A DNA stretch of 64,000 bases. Origin: Xiphias gladius. Taxonomy: Eukaryota; Chordata; Actinopteri; Istiophoriformes; Xiphiidae. The notes beneath the pieces were generated by a model. The model had not been told where the DNA came from and did not search any database. It was given only the letters and a program-made list of their open reading frames with translations. Position 1 is the first letter of the stretch, and every line of letters begins with the position of its first letter. The position numbers and the translations under genes are program-made. This document shows, one piece after another, positions 26,501 through 38,607 of this stretch. The stretch covers positions 4,848,316 through 4,912,315 of the forward strand of contig NC_053411.1 in the NCBI RefSeq assembly GCF_016859285.1. Direction: 5' to 3'.

Positions 26501-29471
26501 TGCAGATGTAAAAATAATGTTTTGAAGCATGTTTTTAATCATCACAGAACCTAACATGTTAAGTCAGGGCAATCCTTTTTTTGGTCCCTACACTTGGATG
26601 ATACTGTCGTAAATTGTAGCATGCATGCTTTGTTTGTAGTTAAACCTGATAATGTCTGTTGTTCAAATGATCTGTACAAGGTGGTAGCACTTAAAACACT
26701 TGTGGAGGGGGCCTGGGTCACTTTATCCTGCTAGACGCTCAGGGATCTTATGTTTCAGCAAAAGCTGGAGAAGCTAAAAAAAACATTTTGCACGGTAATA
26801 GCAGCAATTACAAGGTATGGGTGCCATTCATTACTCACTTTGATGGCAGTTTATGCGGGTACTTTTTTTTTTTTTTTTAATGCGTTTTACTTATGGCTTT
26901 TTAAAATTGTTTATCTGCACTACTATTTCCCAAGCGTTTCGGTTAAACAACAGGTGGACATCAAGGTGTAGGACAGGATGCAGGGAGGGAAGGGAAGGGG
27001 ATTTTGTTGAAACATTTCATAAACCATGTGTGGAATAACTGTTTTCCCATCCCTGCCTTGTGTAGGAAGTGGAGCAGCTGCGCCTAGAGCGTCTCCAGAT
27101 TGACGAGCAGCTCCGTCAGATCGGCGTGGGGTACCGCGCACCTCCCAGTCGAACTGGGGGCCCAGGTGTTGAACGGGAGAAAGGCTACCTGACCGATGAG
27201 AGCAGCAACTCGCTCCACACCTCCCGCACGTATGGGGGCCGCGGCAGAGGACGCAGGGCTTCCAACAGCCAATACTCTGGATATGGTGAGAATGAATGAA
27301 TGAATGAACTGAAACATTACTTTGATTTGATTCATAATCAGTCATGGTTGTGGTTTTTGAGAGTAATGTGGAAAATAAAAGATAATTCTGTCATTTAAAA
27401 AGTCATACATGTACGTATGTTTGTAATTGCTTTTTACATTACTCATCTCTGCTTGATGCAGGCACAAACTCCGAACTGTCAAATGCTTCTGAGTCGGAGG
27501 ATGTCAATGAGCGAGATCAGCGGCCCCGTGGCATTGGCGGTGAGGAGAGAGGCTCCCGACGGGGTGGCAGGGGCAGAGCCTCCAACTCAGGACGAGGCCG
27601 TGGAGGGCCAGGGTCCAAGCCTTCCAACTCGATCAGCTCAGGTAATTAAAGCCCAACTTCAGGTTGCAAACCGCCACTCTTAAGATTACTGGTCATATGT
27701 TTTGTGTCAAAATTTCACCCTCTAAGTGAGTTTTGAGAGATTTTCCAAGTAGTCATTACAGCAGTGTAACGGTGTGTCGAGGTATTCAGAATATGGGTTT
27801 AGAATCTTTTCAGTTTCTTAAACCAGCCTTTTAACTTCACACTTATTTATTCTTACTAATCTTACCATAAATTAATACATTCAACAATGCTGTGATCCAG
27901 TAGTTTGAGAAATTTGCCCCTAGCTGATTGTGTTTCTTATGATTTACAAACCGGCAATAATTGAAGTTCAAACTATGGTCAACTGAAGAAGAGGATTTCC
28001 TTTGTCACGTGGTCTTACAATAATTTTAAGATGAGAAACAGAAGCTCGGGTATGGTGCTGCTTAGCAGGTGTCCAAGTCTTTTCAAGAGGCAGCTGGCAG
28101 CGGACTTTTGTATTTAAGGCTAAAAGGTGTGCTCCTCTTGCATGAAGTGAGGAGAGGTCACCTGAGAGTCAGAGGGAAATTTTTCGGAGTATGTGCTCTG
28201 GTGAAATGTAAAAATGTAGTACTGAAAAACATGCCTGTGTAAGTCAGCCTTCAAGCCACCACACTGTAGAATTGTCTTTATAATCAGCTATAGAAGGATA
28301 CTGACAGTATGAGTTTTTAATGAGACAGTCTTTGTGTTAAGAGTATATGAACAAAATGTGAGAAGATTAGGGAAGTGTAGTTGCAACACTAATTTTTTGT
28401 GGCATTCTCAGTGCTGAGGGACCCAGACAGTAACCCATACTCCCTGCTGGAGGGTGAAGGAGAGCTAGCTGACACAGACATCAGTGAAGGCACGGGAGGC
28501 GACCGCCGCAGGCGCTCCCGCCGCCGTCGCAACGACCAGGAACCCAGCGTAATGGACGCTGCTACAGAGTCGGACAGTCAGGCCGGCCCCAGTGAGAATG
28601 GACTGGGTGGGAATTTAAGCGTTGTTTTCTCATCTGTTGCATAATGATTTGTGAAGACATAAAGTGTTGCATTGTTTCTTAGTAGGAATGCACACTGTAA
28701 ATCTCTGAAATGAAAACCAAATGCTTGTTGATGAAAGTAGAAATTCTGAACTGCGACATCAAAGAAAGTAAGCCATATTTTTCTCACTTGGCTTTTAGAT
28801 GAAGAGGCCCGACCTCAGCGCCGCAACCGAAGCCGCCGCCGCCGTAACCGTGGCAACCGCCCAGAGGGAGGTTCAGCCAGCCGTGACAGACAGCCAGGTG
28901 AGAGTGGTGAGTCATTGTGTTTCACTTCTTCAGTTTCACCTTCGGAATGAACAGTATATTCTGTATCAGTATAAGCTGTGATCATTTCAATTTAAACTGA
29001 TACCTACTAGGCAGCTTGATTGTCTTTGGTATTTATTGTTTATTTAAATTGCTACAGTGGTGCAGGTAGTCTTCCTCAAAGCGATACTAGGGCATTTTGT
29101 ATTCGTATCTACAGTGTATGTACCATGTAGCCCCCAGCAATTGTTCTAGCTAACAGATTTCAATGTCTCCAGTGACTGTTGCTGACTACATATCCCGTGC
29201 TGAGTCCCAGAGCAGACAGAACCTACCCCAGAAAGAAAACCACGCTGGCCCCGAGCCCAAGGTACAGACAGAAGCACACGTTGATCTCGGCCTTAGTTTT
29301 GTTGACATGAATGAGATTAAAGGACCGATCTCACCTTTTTTCCACCTTTCATACCCACAGGAGAACGGGACCAGCGTCAAGAAGGATGAGCGAACACCCT
29401 CTAAGCGTTCCCCCAGCAAAGGCATGACCTCAGCCAGTGAGAATCTGACCTTGGTCAACGGGGTCTCGTAA
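14867..29471 (+). CDS. fxr2: fragile X-related protein 2 (FXR2), complete, 17 coding exons
   Basis: FXR proteins bind RNA and polyribosomes and control translation and mRNP granules. Exons: 14867-14917, 17849-17901, 18896-18989, 19758-19829, 21318-21466, 21723-21816, 23354-23470, 23620-23790, 23909-23987, 24145-24254, 24810-24896, 27066-27285, 27462-27641, 28412-28606, 28799-28897, 29173-29261, 29361-29471. They total 1971 bp and encode 656 residues (human about 673). Domains in order: tandem Agenet/Tudor from [19 protein letters not shown]1 with the GSHG loop ([15 protein letters not shown]), KH2 with the GKNG loop ([15 protein letters not shown]), leucine-rich export signal [11 protein letters not shown]-type [10 protein letters not shown], arginine-rich [17 protein letters not shown], and C-terminal NGVS. 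The [11 protein letters not shown] and arginine-rich segments fit FXR2 rather than FXR1 or FMR1. Exon sizes such as 117, 171, 79, 110 and 87 are those I recall for this family. The in-frame region upstream of MDGL has no ATG, which fixes the start. Confidence 0.96.
14918..17848 (+). other. fxr2 intron 1
   Basis: 2.9 kb intron after the first coding exon. It ends with a perfect (GT)n tract at about 17446-17500 that continues imperfectly to 17541, roughly 300 bp before the exon 2 acceptor. No other element was recognised. Confidence 0.7.
17446..17500. repeat. (GT)n microsatellite, about 27 units
   Basis: Uninterrupted GT tract with an imperfect GT-rich extension to about 17541, in fxr2 intron 1. 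Confidence 0.9.
22038..23151 (-). mobile_element. Tc1-like DNA transposon, inactive, inside fxr2 intron 6
   Basis: The 1.1 kb element is flanked by TA dinucleotides (22036-22037 and 23152-23153) and has inverted ends sharing the core CACTTTATTAGG (left from about 22049, right ending near 23141). On the minus strand, 23123-22782 encodes the N-terminal DNA-binding part ([17 protein letters not shown], then [15 protein letters not shown]). 22744-22427 encodes the catalytic region ([53 protein letters not shown]). The two parts are in different frames and the second stops early after LNATAYLSI, so no intact transposase of about 340 residues is made. The family is the common teleost Tc1 group with the CACTTTATTAGG terminus. 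Confidence 0.9.
24897..27065 (+). other. fxr2 intron 11
   Basis: 2.2 kb intron between the exon ending HVSYLQ and the exon starting [11 protein letters not shown]. It has homopolymer tracts (C-run near 25526, T-run near 26863) and no recognised gene or element. Confidence 0.7.
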
Positions 29472-30919
29472 AGAGACGGCCCTACCCTGGCGAACCCAAG
29501 TCTAGAGCAAGACTCCATGGCAAACTCTGTCCCTGCTTGCATTAACTTAAAACTTAAACAGATGAGTGAAAAGTACCTGACAAAATACCTGAATTCATAC
29601 TATGAGAGTGAAAAAGTACAAAAAAACGACAAACGCATCTACTTTAAAAACACACGTTAACGGTGTATGCTATCCTATCTATCAGTACGTAGTGCTTATT
29701 TAAAAAAACAACTAGCTTGCCAAAAAAGAGCTGGTGGATATGACTTGATTTTTAAAAATACTGAAACACGAGAAACAGGACGAGACTTTTTTTGTTTTTG
29801 AAACAGTTGTCTTTTTTTGTGTCCTTTGTTTTTTTTTTTTTTTTTTTTTTTTTTGTTATGTTAATTTTGTTCATTGTTTATCACTGGTTTGGACTTGGCG
29901 GTCGCTCTCTCAACCAAAACAGACGCGTCTCTTAACAGTGTTAAAGTACAGACAGGAGAGATGTAAGCTGTAGGGAGTGGCGTACGAGCAGACAGTCCAA
30001 TAGCTTATGTGACGCGATGTTCGCACACTGAACCTGGGAGTGGAGAAAGACGGATTGGAATATTGATAGACATTGTGCCTTGAATTTGAAAAAAAAAAAA
30101 AAAATAATAAAAAAAAAAACTTGAGTTTTTCCATTCAGTTTGTTTTTGTTTCCTGAGAGGAAGAAAAGAGGGAGAGGTGTTCTTCCAGGGTTTTTTTTTT
30201 TTTTTTTTTTTTTCCTTTCATTTTTGGTTCCAAGGAGAGAACAAACCTGTGAGGGAGACATGAGTAAAACGAGGGAAAAAGAGGAAGAGGAAGTGGCTGG
30301 CCAACGTGAGGAAAAGGAAGTCTGGTGCCAAACACGAAATTCAAGGCGCTTGTCCTCATTCCGCGTAGAATGGACAGCGTTAGGGTCAGTGCGTGCGTGT
30401 ATGTGCGTGCGCGCGTATATGTGTGTTTGTGTGTGCAAAGTTGAGATTTGGCAACCACAAAACTAAACTGGGAGGGGTGAGGTAACGTAGCCCTGGGCGG
30501 GTCGCATGGTGAGGCATCTCTATTTATCAGCAGGCCTGAGGGGGTTGTCAGGTGATGTGTCACTTCCTCCTCGCACCTGTTTTTAGGTCTTTCGAGGGTC
30601 CGGGGTGGCACCCGTACAGCCTAGTAAACAAGACAGGCTGAGACCAGACAGACGGCAGACTTGAACCATAGATTTAGACTTAAAGAGAACTATACCGTGC
30701 CTCTTTCTCTGTATCGGAGGGGGCGGCGGTGCTAGCTTCCAGCCACACTAGTGTCTTGATAAACCCCTGCAGCGCGCAGCTCCGGATGCACACGAGGGCG
30801 ACCACCTTTCTGGGACGGGTGCTGCTAGTGGGGGAGGGCCTGGAGACTGCAGACTGTGGGATTGGGACAGCTTCAAATGACATGAGAGCCACATGACACA
30901 CAGGCCCACACTTACAGGT

Positions 30920-30951
<32 letters not shown>

Positions 30952-31188
30952 CAAACACACCAGGCGCGTGCAAGTCGGAGTGGTCGCCCGCGTGGCACAA
31001 AGTAGAGGACTGCAAAGGAAAACTTTCAACAAGCGAGGTGTCTGTCTTGTACCTGGCAGTTTGGGTTGGCAAATGGAGTAAGAGAGGGACTTGAAACCTC
31101 AGTGGCTCTCTGCTCATGTTGTTACTGTTGTCTTGGTTACCGCTCTCAAGTTTTTTTTGTTGCTATTTCCACATCTTAGAAAATATGA

Positions 31189-31194
31189 AATAAA
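31189..31194 (+). promoter_or_regulatory. proximal polyadenylation signal, fxr2
   Basis: AATAAA in an A-rich context 1.7 kb past the fxr2 stop. Confidence 0.5.
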
Positions 31195-32044
31195 AAATTG
31201 AAGTGAAATCAACTTCTTCTCTGGAGATGAACTTTGATTTCTCTGTCTTGTGAGTTTGCAGTCTATTTTTCTAACTTGCATGGCATTTAGTTAACGAGTA
31301 GTAGGTGGTGTCTGTCCTGTGCATGAGGAAAGGGTGTTATTAATCTGACTTACAAAGCCATTGTCTCATTCACTAGAATTGCTGCTAATGTACACATTGA
31401 ATGTCCAACTAACGTAGAAACTCTACCTTGAAGAGAGAGAGAGAAACTTAAAAAAAAAACACCCCACCCCACCCCCATCTGCCCAGAACATCCCCCGTTT
31501 CTGTCGGTGGATGTGAGTCAGGAAGGGACCCGTTCCTTTGCTCACAAGTTTCAGAGTCTCATGAAGTATTAAATGACAAGGGCAAAATTGTGCATGACAA
31601 GCAAGCGTCCACATGACCAAAGGTTTTGAGAGACAGATGAACGGGAGTGTGGTTGAATCGAGATGACCCTGATGCTGCTGTTATGCATTTCTGCTCACCT
31701 GTATGTTGTGTTTTTAGAGGATGAACGAGCACTTGAGTATTTGTACCTTGGTTCAGTTGCATGTGTGTGAGTGGAGGACGTAGCCCTACTGGTATGTTTG
31801 TGTTTTACCTTTATACCTCATTGTGTGAGTACTGTATTCCCTTACGTATCTGTGTCCCTCGCGTCCTGTTGAAAGACTGCTGGCTGCTGTGCGTGTGCGG
31901 GTGCGTGTGTGTGTGTGTGCGTGCGCGCGTGTGTGTGCGTGCGGGTGGGTGCGCGTGTCTGTGTGCGTCTGTGGATGCTGGTTGTACAGTCGACTCCTCA
32001 CTGTCAGATTTTGTCTCTGGTTTTCTCACTCATGTTCTGATGGC

Positions 32045-32050
32045 AATAAA
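32045..32050 (+). promoter_or_regulatory. distal polyadenylation signal, probably fxr2
   Basis: AATAAA followed within 20 bp by the GT-rich TTGTTTGGT. Confidence 0.5.
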
Positions 32051-32799
32051 GGACTTTTCATTGTTTGGTATACATTTTTTCAAAACAATTTGTTCTTTTT
32101 AATACACGCCCAAACTCTTGACACAGCCGCCAGAATCCAAAATGTCAAGTGAAGGCCGTAATATAATTACTGGAGTAATTTAATTTATGCGAAATGACCT
32201 CTTGCAGAAAAGAAATGGAAAATAACTCATTACAGTGATAAATTTGTCTCAGGCTATTTTAATCAATCCTAATTTTGCATAGAAGCATCGGTGACGTCAA
32301 GCTTATTACTGTCATTTTAGCATTGAGTAGAGCTGGGCCTTATCCACATTACCCTTGTGTGACAGTTGTAGATGGGAACGGGCCGTTGCTAAACGATGCC
32401 TTTTCGTCCTCTGTGGTGCTGAACAGAGACACGTTTCCTCGAATGCCGACGCTGAGCTGCTCTAATGGACCCATTCAGAGTCGCTGTTCAGCCAGGGGAC
32501 ACTGCCCTCTTGACACACAGCAGAGGGATTCAGCGACTGTTGAGCCCCTGGAAGGTGGAGCATCGTTTCCTCTTAAGTGAAGGTATCTGCCCGTAAGAGG
32601 TGGAACTTGGGACTCCTCATTGGACTTAATTGTTTTTTTTATTTATTTATGAAATCAAGAGAAAAACAACAAAACTAACAAATTCAAACAAATCTGAACT
32701 AACTGATCTAGATTAAGCACAGAGATTAAAACAGCAGGAGAAGGATACTAGAGGTCCATGGACGCTGAAGATCCAGGGTTACAATTTAAGTATTGGCAA

Positions 32800-33400
32800 A
32801 CTATTGGCCACTGTTTTTAAAAAAAAAAAAAAAAGTCACGTAACATCTGGGCTGCTGTTATTCAGTCAGCATTTGGTTGACACTGAAACAAACTGTTCCG
32901 TGTTTCTTGAGGGAAAAGAAATGAGTGCTTTTGGCCATCACATTTAACACCATCCTCACCATGAAGCGTGGGGGGGGGGGGGCTGCCGCCGCTCTGCAGC
33001 AAGCCCCGGAAGGCCTTTGACGGTAGAGGGTGCAGTACCCGAATTCAGCAAAAAAATCCTGGGAAATCTCCCGAGGGGGGACCTGACGCGTGCAGGGTCG
33101 AAAGAGTGGGGCTCGAGCGGAACGCCAAAAGTTACCCCAGGAACGGCTGCGAAACAACCGCGTTGAGGATCCGGAATCTCCGGGGCCAGAGTCGAGATCT
33201 CAATCTAATCCAGGATTTGCGGCAGGACCCCGGTCCCCATGGAACATTTGTAAAGTTTTGCAAAGAAGAATTGGGAGAGAACGTGCAGCGTCCAGATGTT
33301 CAAAACTGACCTGTCCCCACACGCGCACAGGCCAGGCTGCATTTGCTGCCGAAGGAACCTCTGCTATATATTTAAAGGGGGCAAATTTCATGCTATTAGT
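32800..33400 (+). mobile_element. degraded Tc1-like transposon fragment
   Basis: Three stretches match the plus-strand order of a fish Tc1 transposase gene. They are CACCATCCTCACCATGAAG (about 32949-32967, before a G-run where the family has a GGTGG repeat), AGATCTCAATCTAATCCAGG near 33195 (family DLNPIE motif, here read as DLNLIQ), and TTTTGCAAAGAAGAATTGGG near 33255 followed by CCAGATGTTCAAAACTGA (family FCKEEW and end region). The reading is interrupted and the catalytic glutamate position reads glutamine. Ends are approximate. Identification rests on remembered family sequence, not on an alignment. Confidence 0.6.
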
Positions 33401-34762
33401 GTTTCTCTTCGCTTGGATTAGTTCACTTGCAACAAACCTTGAGAACTATTTTTTCTGAGTCAAGTGTTGCGGACTAACATATACACACTTTGATTTACCT
33501 ACAGTTGTTTTCATTTCCACATTTATGTGTCATTCCTGCAAACCGGTTGATTCTGTTTGGATCAGCGTTCATCCTTATTTTATTTTAATTTTTTTTTCCC
33601 CCATGGAAAACTTCAATGAAGCTGGGCAACACCTTGAAACTCAAAATTGGGACTCCAGGATATTTTCGGAGGAAGCCGCAGTGTAAAAGATCCTATCATC
33701 CCTACAGTCGGCTCTGTGACTTCACTTCTACCAGCCTGTGTCTCCCTCTGCTGGAGATTTACTGTCATGGTCGGAGCCACTAGATTTGGTGGTTAACTGC
33801 TGAAAAATACTTTTATAAAAAAAAACAAAAAAAAAACTTTTAAATTGTATATTACTAAAACTTAACCACGTTAAGGAAAAGTACACACACATTCTCAGTA
33901 TCAGCCTTGAGACATGTATTCTCCTGGCGCTGAAGTTAAAAACAGCTGAGTCTCTTATGCAGCTATCGCATTTCATCAGACTTTTTTTTTTTTTTTTTTT
34001 TTTTTGGCTTGGGCTCACAGAGACATATCCATCGGGCATGCTTATAAATTTCCCTTTTGTGAAATATCAGAAAAGTCCCCAGCACGAGGGGCAAATCCCA
34101 GAGGTCTGGCTCCTCTCGGTGTCCAGCCGCCCAAGTCTCCAGGCGGCAAACAGTGCTCGAGGAGGATGCGCAGATCAGATTAGATCCTTTATGCCTACGA
34201 GAGTCTGTTTTTCTGGATTCTGCCTCCTATCAAAGCCAGAAAGTCACATAAGTGACTCGGTTTTGATCCTTTTTTTTTTCTCTTTTGAGGTATTTTAATA
34301 GCATCCTACTAGAATTCAGTAGAGCAAAAATATGCTCTACCTGTACCTTATGTTGTACAGGAGGCCCTTCATAAAACTGCATAAAGATGCAGAAAACTGA
34401 CTGGAAAGCTAGTTCAACGTGCAACATAGATCCTTTCCACCATCATTATATTCTAGTACATCTTACATTGTTGTTAGTTCAGCACAGTTCTCTTTCCCAT
34501 GAGAACTATTCCTTCATATGGGAATTTTCATCCTCACAAACAGCCTGCTCGCTTGACACTGTGATCCTCTGCCAACACTAAGCGCCTCTGGTTAAAATTA
34601 TATTTAGTTATCCGCTGCGATCTCTGAAGATTAATCTGGTAATAATGCATACATTTATACGATCCCCTCAACCTGGATTAAATAAACAGTTTTACGAATG
34701 AATACAGGCCAGTTTGGAGTTCGTTGATTTAGTAACATTTGGATTTTTGAACTGCTTTCTCT

Positions 34763-34817
<55 letters not shown>

Positions 34818-36790
34818 TGTGTCGCTGTTACACCAGAGTAAGGTGAATTATGTGACATCCATTCAAGTTGTGGGGTATTTCTTTGTGAATAGCAGGATGT
34901 ATCCGTGATCCCCCTAATTTCTTTACAGGTCATCAAACAAATGTATAAGAATTGATTTTGTGCTTCACGAAACACACACCAGTCAGTAGTATTTATATAT
35001 AGTCACTAGTATTTTACACTTATTTCTCTCCATACGAGCCAGTGGTGCGGGACATCCTGATCATCGACGTCAGCCATTGTGGGCTACACATAAAGTAGAA
35101 ACACCGCAAATGTTTTCAGCCTCTCTGCGATCATAGACATGGTGGGCTCACCCTTTGCCAGCACCCGTGACGACGGTGGAGCCGAAGACCTAATCAGGCA
35201 GCGTCGGGCAGTTTGCTTGGGTCATGCACAGAAGGCGGACATAGATCCTCAGAAAGCTACAGTTTTTCGTTTGTTTTTTTTGGTCTCCGCGAATAACAGT
35301 GTCAGTGGGTTGGTCCGCCACTTTGGTCCCGAGGAGTTCGACAGATATTGGATGGGTCGCCCTATAAAACTAACCGTCTCCCTGTTCAATGCCCGGATGT
35401 AATGCTAGTCAAAGGAGATGAGTGGGCCAAGATGAGTCCATAGTCGATGTGAGGATACCTATGAGACAACGTGCCGCACGACACCGAAACAAAAGTCTCC
35501 GCCTTACATTTTGTCGGACGTGTAGACAGGCAATAGTTTGATAAAACATTAGGTCATAACACGTTAAAGTGTCACTTTTTTTTTTTTTTTATCTTGCTGA
35601 CAACTTCAAATGTTTCCACTCACGGTGTCACAGTAAGGAACGTAAGGTTACGATGACACAGGAAGGACTCTCTAGTGACAGCAGAGTTGATTCCATCATT
35701 TGACGGTGTAGTTTATTAGGTGGTGGTGATGATGTGAAGCGGGTGAAGGAGACTCGGCTGACACCGTGTTGATTCCATATAAAGGTCTATTACAAAGAAG
35801 TGCAGCGTCAGATCAAGTACCTGCAGGTCTGCTCGTGAGAGGGTGTGAAGCCGATGAACCGCTCTGAAAATCAGCCTTGACCACCGACCCTTAAATAGGG
35901 CAGTGGTTTTCCTGAGAACCGTCACTAACGTGGTTTCGATCACAAAGCATAAACCTCCTTTTCAAACTATGAGGCAAACTCTGGGGACCTTTGACCTAGG
36001 GCCTCTGAGCAATGCCTCTATTTCAACACATGGTTTCAATTCTACATATATGACCAAACACCTCACCAGAGAGGCTAAATTAGGATTTCTTGGATGTTGG
36101 GTGTAACATCTGACTCACAGTGGCCACATGAAGTCCGAGGAAAGAATGTTTAGGCATCGAGTTCGTGTCCTTACACGTCGAGCTTTTTATTCGCAGTACA
36201 AGTTGCCGCCTCAGCCTTCTCGTATCGTAGAGGCGGTATCTCGGTGTTTGCGCGGAACTAAAGATAGACATGGGTGACGATAAGTAGAGAATCGGATCGG
36301 AATCGATGCGCGCTGTGAGGGAAGAAATAAACGTAATGAACCGGAGACATGAATGGTAAAAAGATGTAGCTGTAGCTGATAGTCTGACAATTTTGACAGA
36401 CTATAAAACAACACATTTTGATAAGAGAAGACACGATTTAGGTTTCGATTTCATGAATGAAAACAGAAAATGTTGTTCAATTTCAATTTATGAATGTAGT
36501 ATTTAAACAAAATCGGGTTAGTAGCATCTATGAATAAACTTGTAATAAACTGTTGTAATAAATCAATTGTAATAAACAATGTAAATTGATCTCAGAATGC
36601 AGCCTAACAGTGCGTGTTAGCATCTCACTGTCAGAACATATAAACCCACACTTAATTTGTTTTGTTTTTTTTTGTTTTTGTTTTTTTTACTGGTGATAGC
36701 AAACTTTTGACACAACATGCGCACCAGGACACACCTTCATGCACCCACGATAGTAAATGAACAGCCTTTTAAAGAAAACGCTCCTTCATA
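33401..36790. other. intergenic, no gene recognised
   Basis: Contains T-runs (33981-34004, 35577-35590), a (GT)n microsatellite at 34767-34814 and several open frames of 60-110 codons without recognisable domains (for example 35139-35402 plus and 35716-35943 minus). I see no supported gene. Confidence 0.4.
34767..34814. repeat. (GT)24 microsatellite
   Basis: Uninterrupted GT tract in intergenic DNA. Confidence 0.9.
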
Positions 36791-36796
36791 CTTGAC

Positions 36797-36841
36797 CCAA
36801 TCACAGTCCGTACTTTTTGAGCGACACGTCCAGCCACCAAT
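36797..36841 (+). promoter_or_regulatory. two CCAAT boxes, promoter of RBM4-like copy 1
   Basis: CCAATCACA occurs at 36797-36805 and again at 36837-36845, 40 bp apart. A non-coding first exon probably starts shortly downstream and ends at 36931 (GTGAGT donor); the coding exon acceptor is at 37451. Confidence 0.5.
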
Positions 36842-37471
36842 CACATTCATACCTGTGCGCATATCGTCGTCCGGTATTTACCGTTTGTCATAGTCGGAGT
36901 TTCGACATCGTCGTGGCGCCGTCCACAAGCTGTGAGTACTATCACTTTCATGGGTTTCTCTGTTCGCTCCCGTTGCTTTTTATCATCACTGTAGTTTTAC
37001 ACGTCTTCATACGGGACTGCATGTGGCCTAAACTGAGTTTTATTTGGTTCTGTCACGGGTGACAAAATGGCTAACGCCTGGCACTTAACGTTAGCTTGCT
37101 AATAGACTCCATTCAAATGGCACGGGCCTAGCTAGCAGCTCACTGGCCAGGAAGTACAAACACTGAAACTTCTTCGACTCCAGACTTATCTGCGTCAGCC
37201 GTATTCGAAGTCGTACAGTTTTTACACTTGTAGCAAAATTTCAACGATAGTAAGAGTGAAGGTAAGCATGCCATTTGCTGAAAGATTTGAATTATGCTTC
37301 GCTCTGGCGGTCCTTGGAGCTGCAGTCGCCTCGATTACAAGCTTTCTATTTCCTGATAATGACGTTATCTAGTGACCATGTGCTCCCACTGGTTACTTTC
37401 TGCTACTACACGGTGGCCTGTGTTAACTCACCCCGTCTTTACCCCTTTCAGAGAAGTACACTGGAGCAACA

Positions 37472-38607
37472 ATGGTGAAGATTTTCATCGGGAACCTGTC
37501 TCAGCACGCTGGGAAGGATGAGGTTGAGGCTCTGTTTACTCAGTATGGCACAGTGACAGAATGTGCCAAGTACAAAAACTATGCTTTTGTCCATATGGAA
37601 GACCGCAAGTCTGCCACGAAAGCCATCCGTGAGCTCCATCTCTATAAGCTGAACGGTAGGCCCATCAATGTGGAGCTCAGCAGAGGGAAGAACCAGGGCC
37701 CTGTGAAGCTCCACATTGCCAATGTAGAGAAGGGAGCTGACGACGAGCTCCGTGCTCTCTTTGAAGAGTACGGCACAGTCGACGAGTGTTCCATTGTCAA
37801 GGACTTTGCCTTTGTGCACATGGCCAATTCTGATGAGGCCATGGATGCCATCAAGGGACTGGACAACACTGAGTTTCAAGGTAAGTGAATTTGATATTCC
37901 CCTATTACGAATGAAGGGATTTGAAGTTTGTGGGGTTTCCTCATTGTTAGTATTTAGCCTTTTAGATTTGAGGGACAATGTTTTTCTCTCTCTCAGGGAA
38001 GCGCATACATGTTCAGATATCAAAAAGCAGACCCAGAGGGGCACCCGAGGAGGAGGCCTATCCACCTCCGCCAGGCAGAGGAGGCTATTTTCCTCCTCAC
38101 TACCCAGGGGAGAGACCCGAGCCTCCTTACAGAGGCCGCATGTCCGCTTTCCCGCCTCCACCTCCGCCCCCCCCTCCCCCGAGACGAGCACCTTATCCCG
38201 ACCGCGGCTATGGCGAGCGAGAGGGCTACGGGGTGGTCGATTACTATGAGAAATACAGAGCCCGTCCTTACAGCACCCCAGGCTATGATGACAGGCGTGC
38301 CATCCCCCCGCCTCCGCCTCCTCCCTCGGCACTGGTTAGAGAACGTCTCGGAATGGGGTCCCTTGACCCGTATGAGCGGCGCCCGCTCCCCCATCCTCCT
38401 CCGTCCTACATGCCTAGGGACCGAAGCCCTATCGGACGAGCCCCCATTCCGCCTGCCCCGTCAGCTGGTAACGGGTACTCCTATGAACGGTCCCGGCTCT
38501 CTCCAATGTCCAGACCGCCGATGTATGCAGCCCCCCCCCCCAGGGAATCCTTTCCAGAGAGATTGCCTCCGCCGCCGCCGCCGCCACCTCGCTATGCAGG
38601 CTATTAG
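37472..38607 (+). CDS. rbm4: RBM4-like RNA-binding protein, copy 1
   Basis: RBM4-type proteins regulate alternative splicing and translation. Two coding exons, 37472-37880 and 37997-38607, give 339 residues. RRM1 (about residues 1-70) has RNP2 KIFIGN and RNP1 [11 protein letters not shown]2 (about 78-145) has LHIANV and KDFAFVHM and ends [20 protein letters not shown], the RBM4 signature. The CCHC zinc knuckle that follows RRM2 in mammalian RBM4 is missing. Instead there is a tail rich in proline, arginine and tyrosine with [33 protein letters not shown] and [15 protein letters not shown] and YERxRLSP also occur in the related RBM14, so the exact ortholog name is uncertain. A 5' UTR intron (36932-37451) and a 3' UTR intron (38630 to about 38906) flank the coding part. 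The paralogous copy 2 lies 8 kb downstream on the same strand. Confidence 0.9.

Larger units (their letters stand above)
29472..32060 (+). other. fxr2 3' UTR (probable, two candidate ends)
   Basis: After the TAA at 29469-29471 the sequence is non-coding and rich in homopolymers: a T-run of about 27 at 29829-29855, A-run near 30090, T-run near 30190. A (CA)n tract lies at 30920-30947 and a GT/GC-rich tract at about 31895-31970. AATAAA hexamers at 31189-31194 and 32045-32050 give candidate 3' ends about 1.7 and 2.6 kb past the stop. The second is followed by GT-rich TTGTTTGGT, as expected downstream of a cleavage site. UTR extent is inference. Confidence 0.5.

Noticed and set aside
30135-31117. 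Several 90-165-codon frames in the fxr2 3' UTR
   Set aside because: Translations are runs of K, F, HT or CV from homopolymer and CA/GT tracts.
31761-32152. Cysteine/valine-rich frames near 31900
   Set aside because: Produced by a GT/GC simple repeat.
32275-32580. 101-codon plus-strand frame downstream of fxr2
   Set aside because: No domain, no splice or promoter context, not recognisable as any family.
37448-38394. 294-codon and 124-codon minus-strand frames over RBM4-like copy 1
   Set aside because: Antisense shadows of the real RRM and proline-rich coding sequence.
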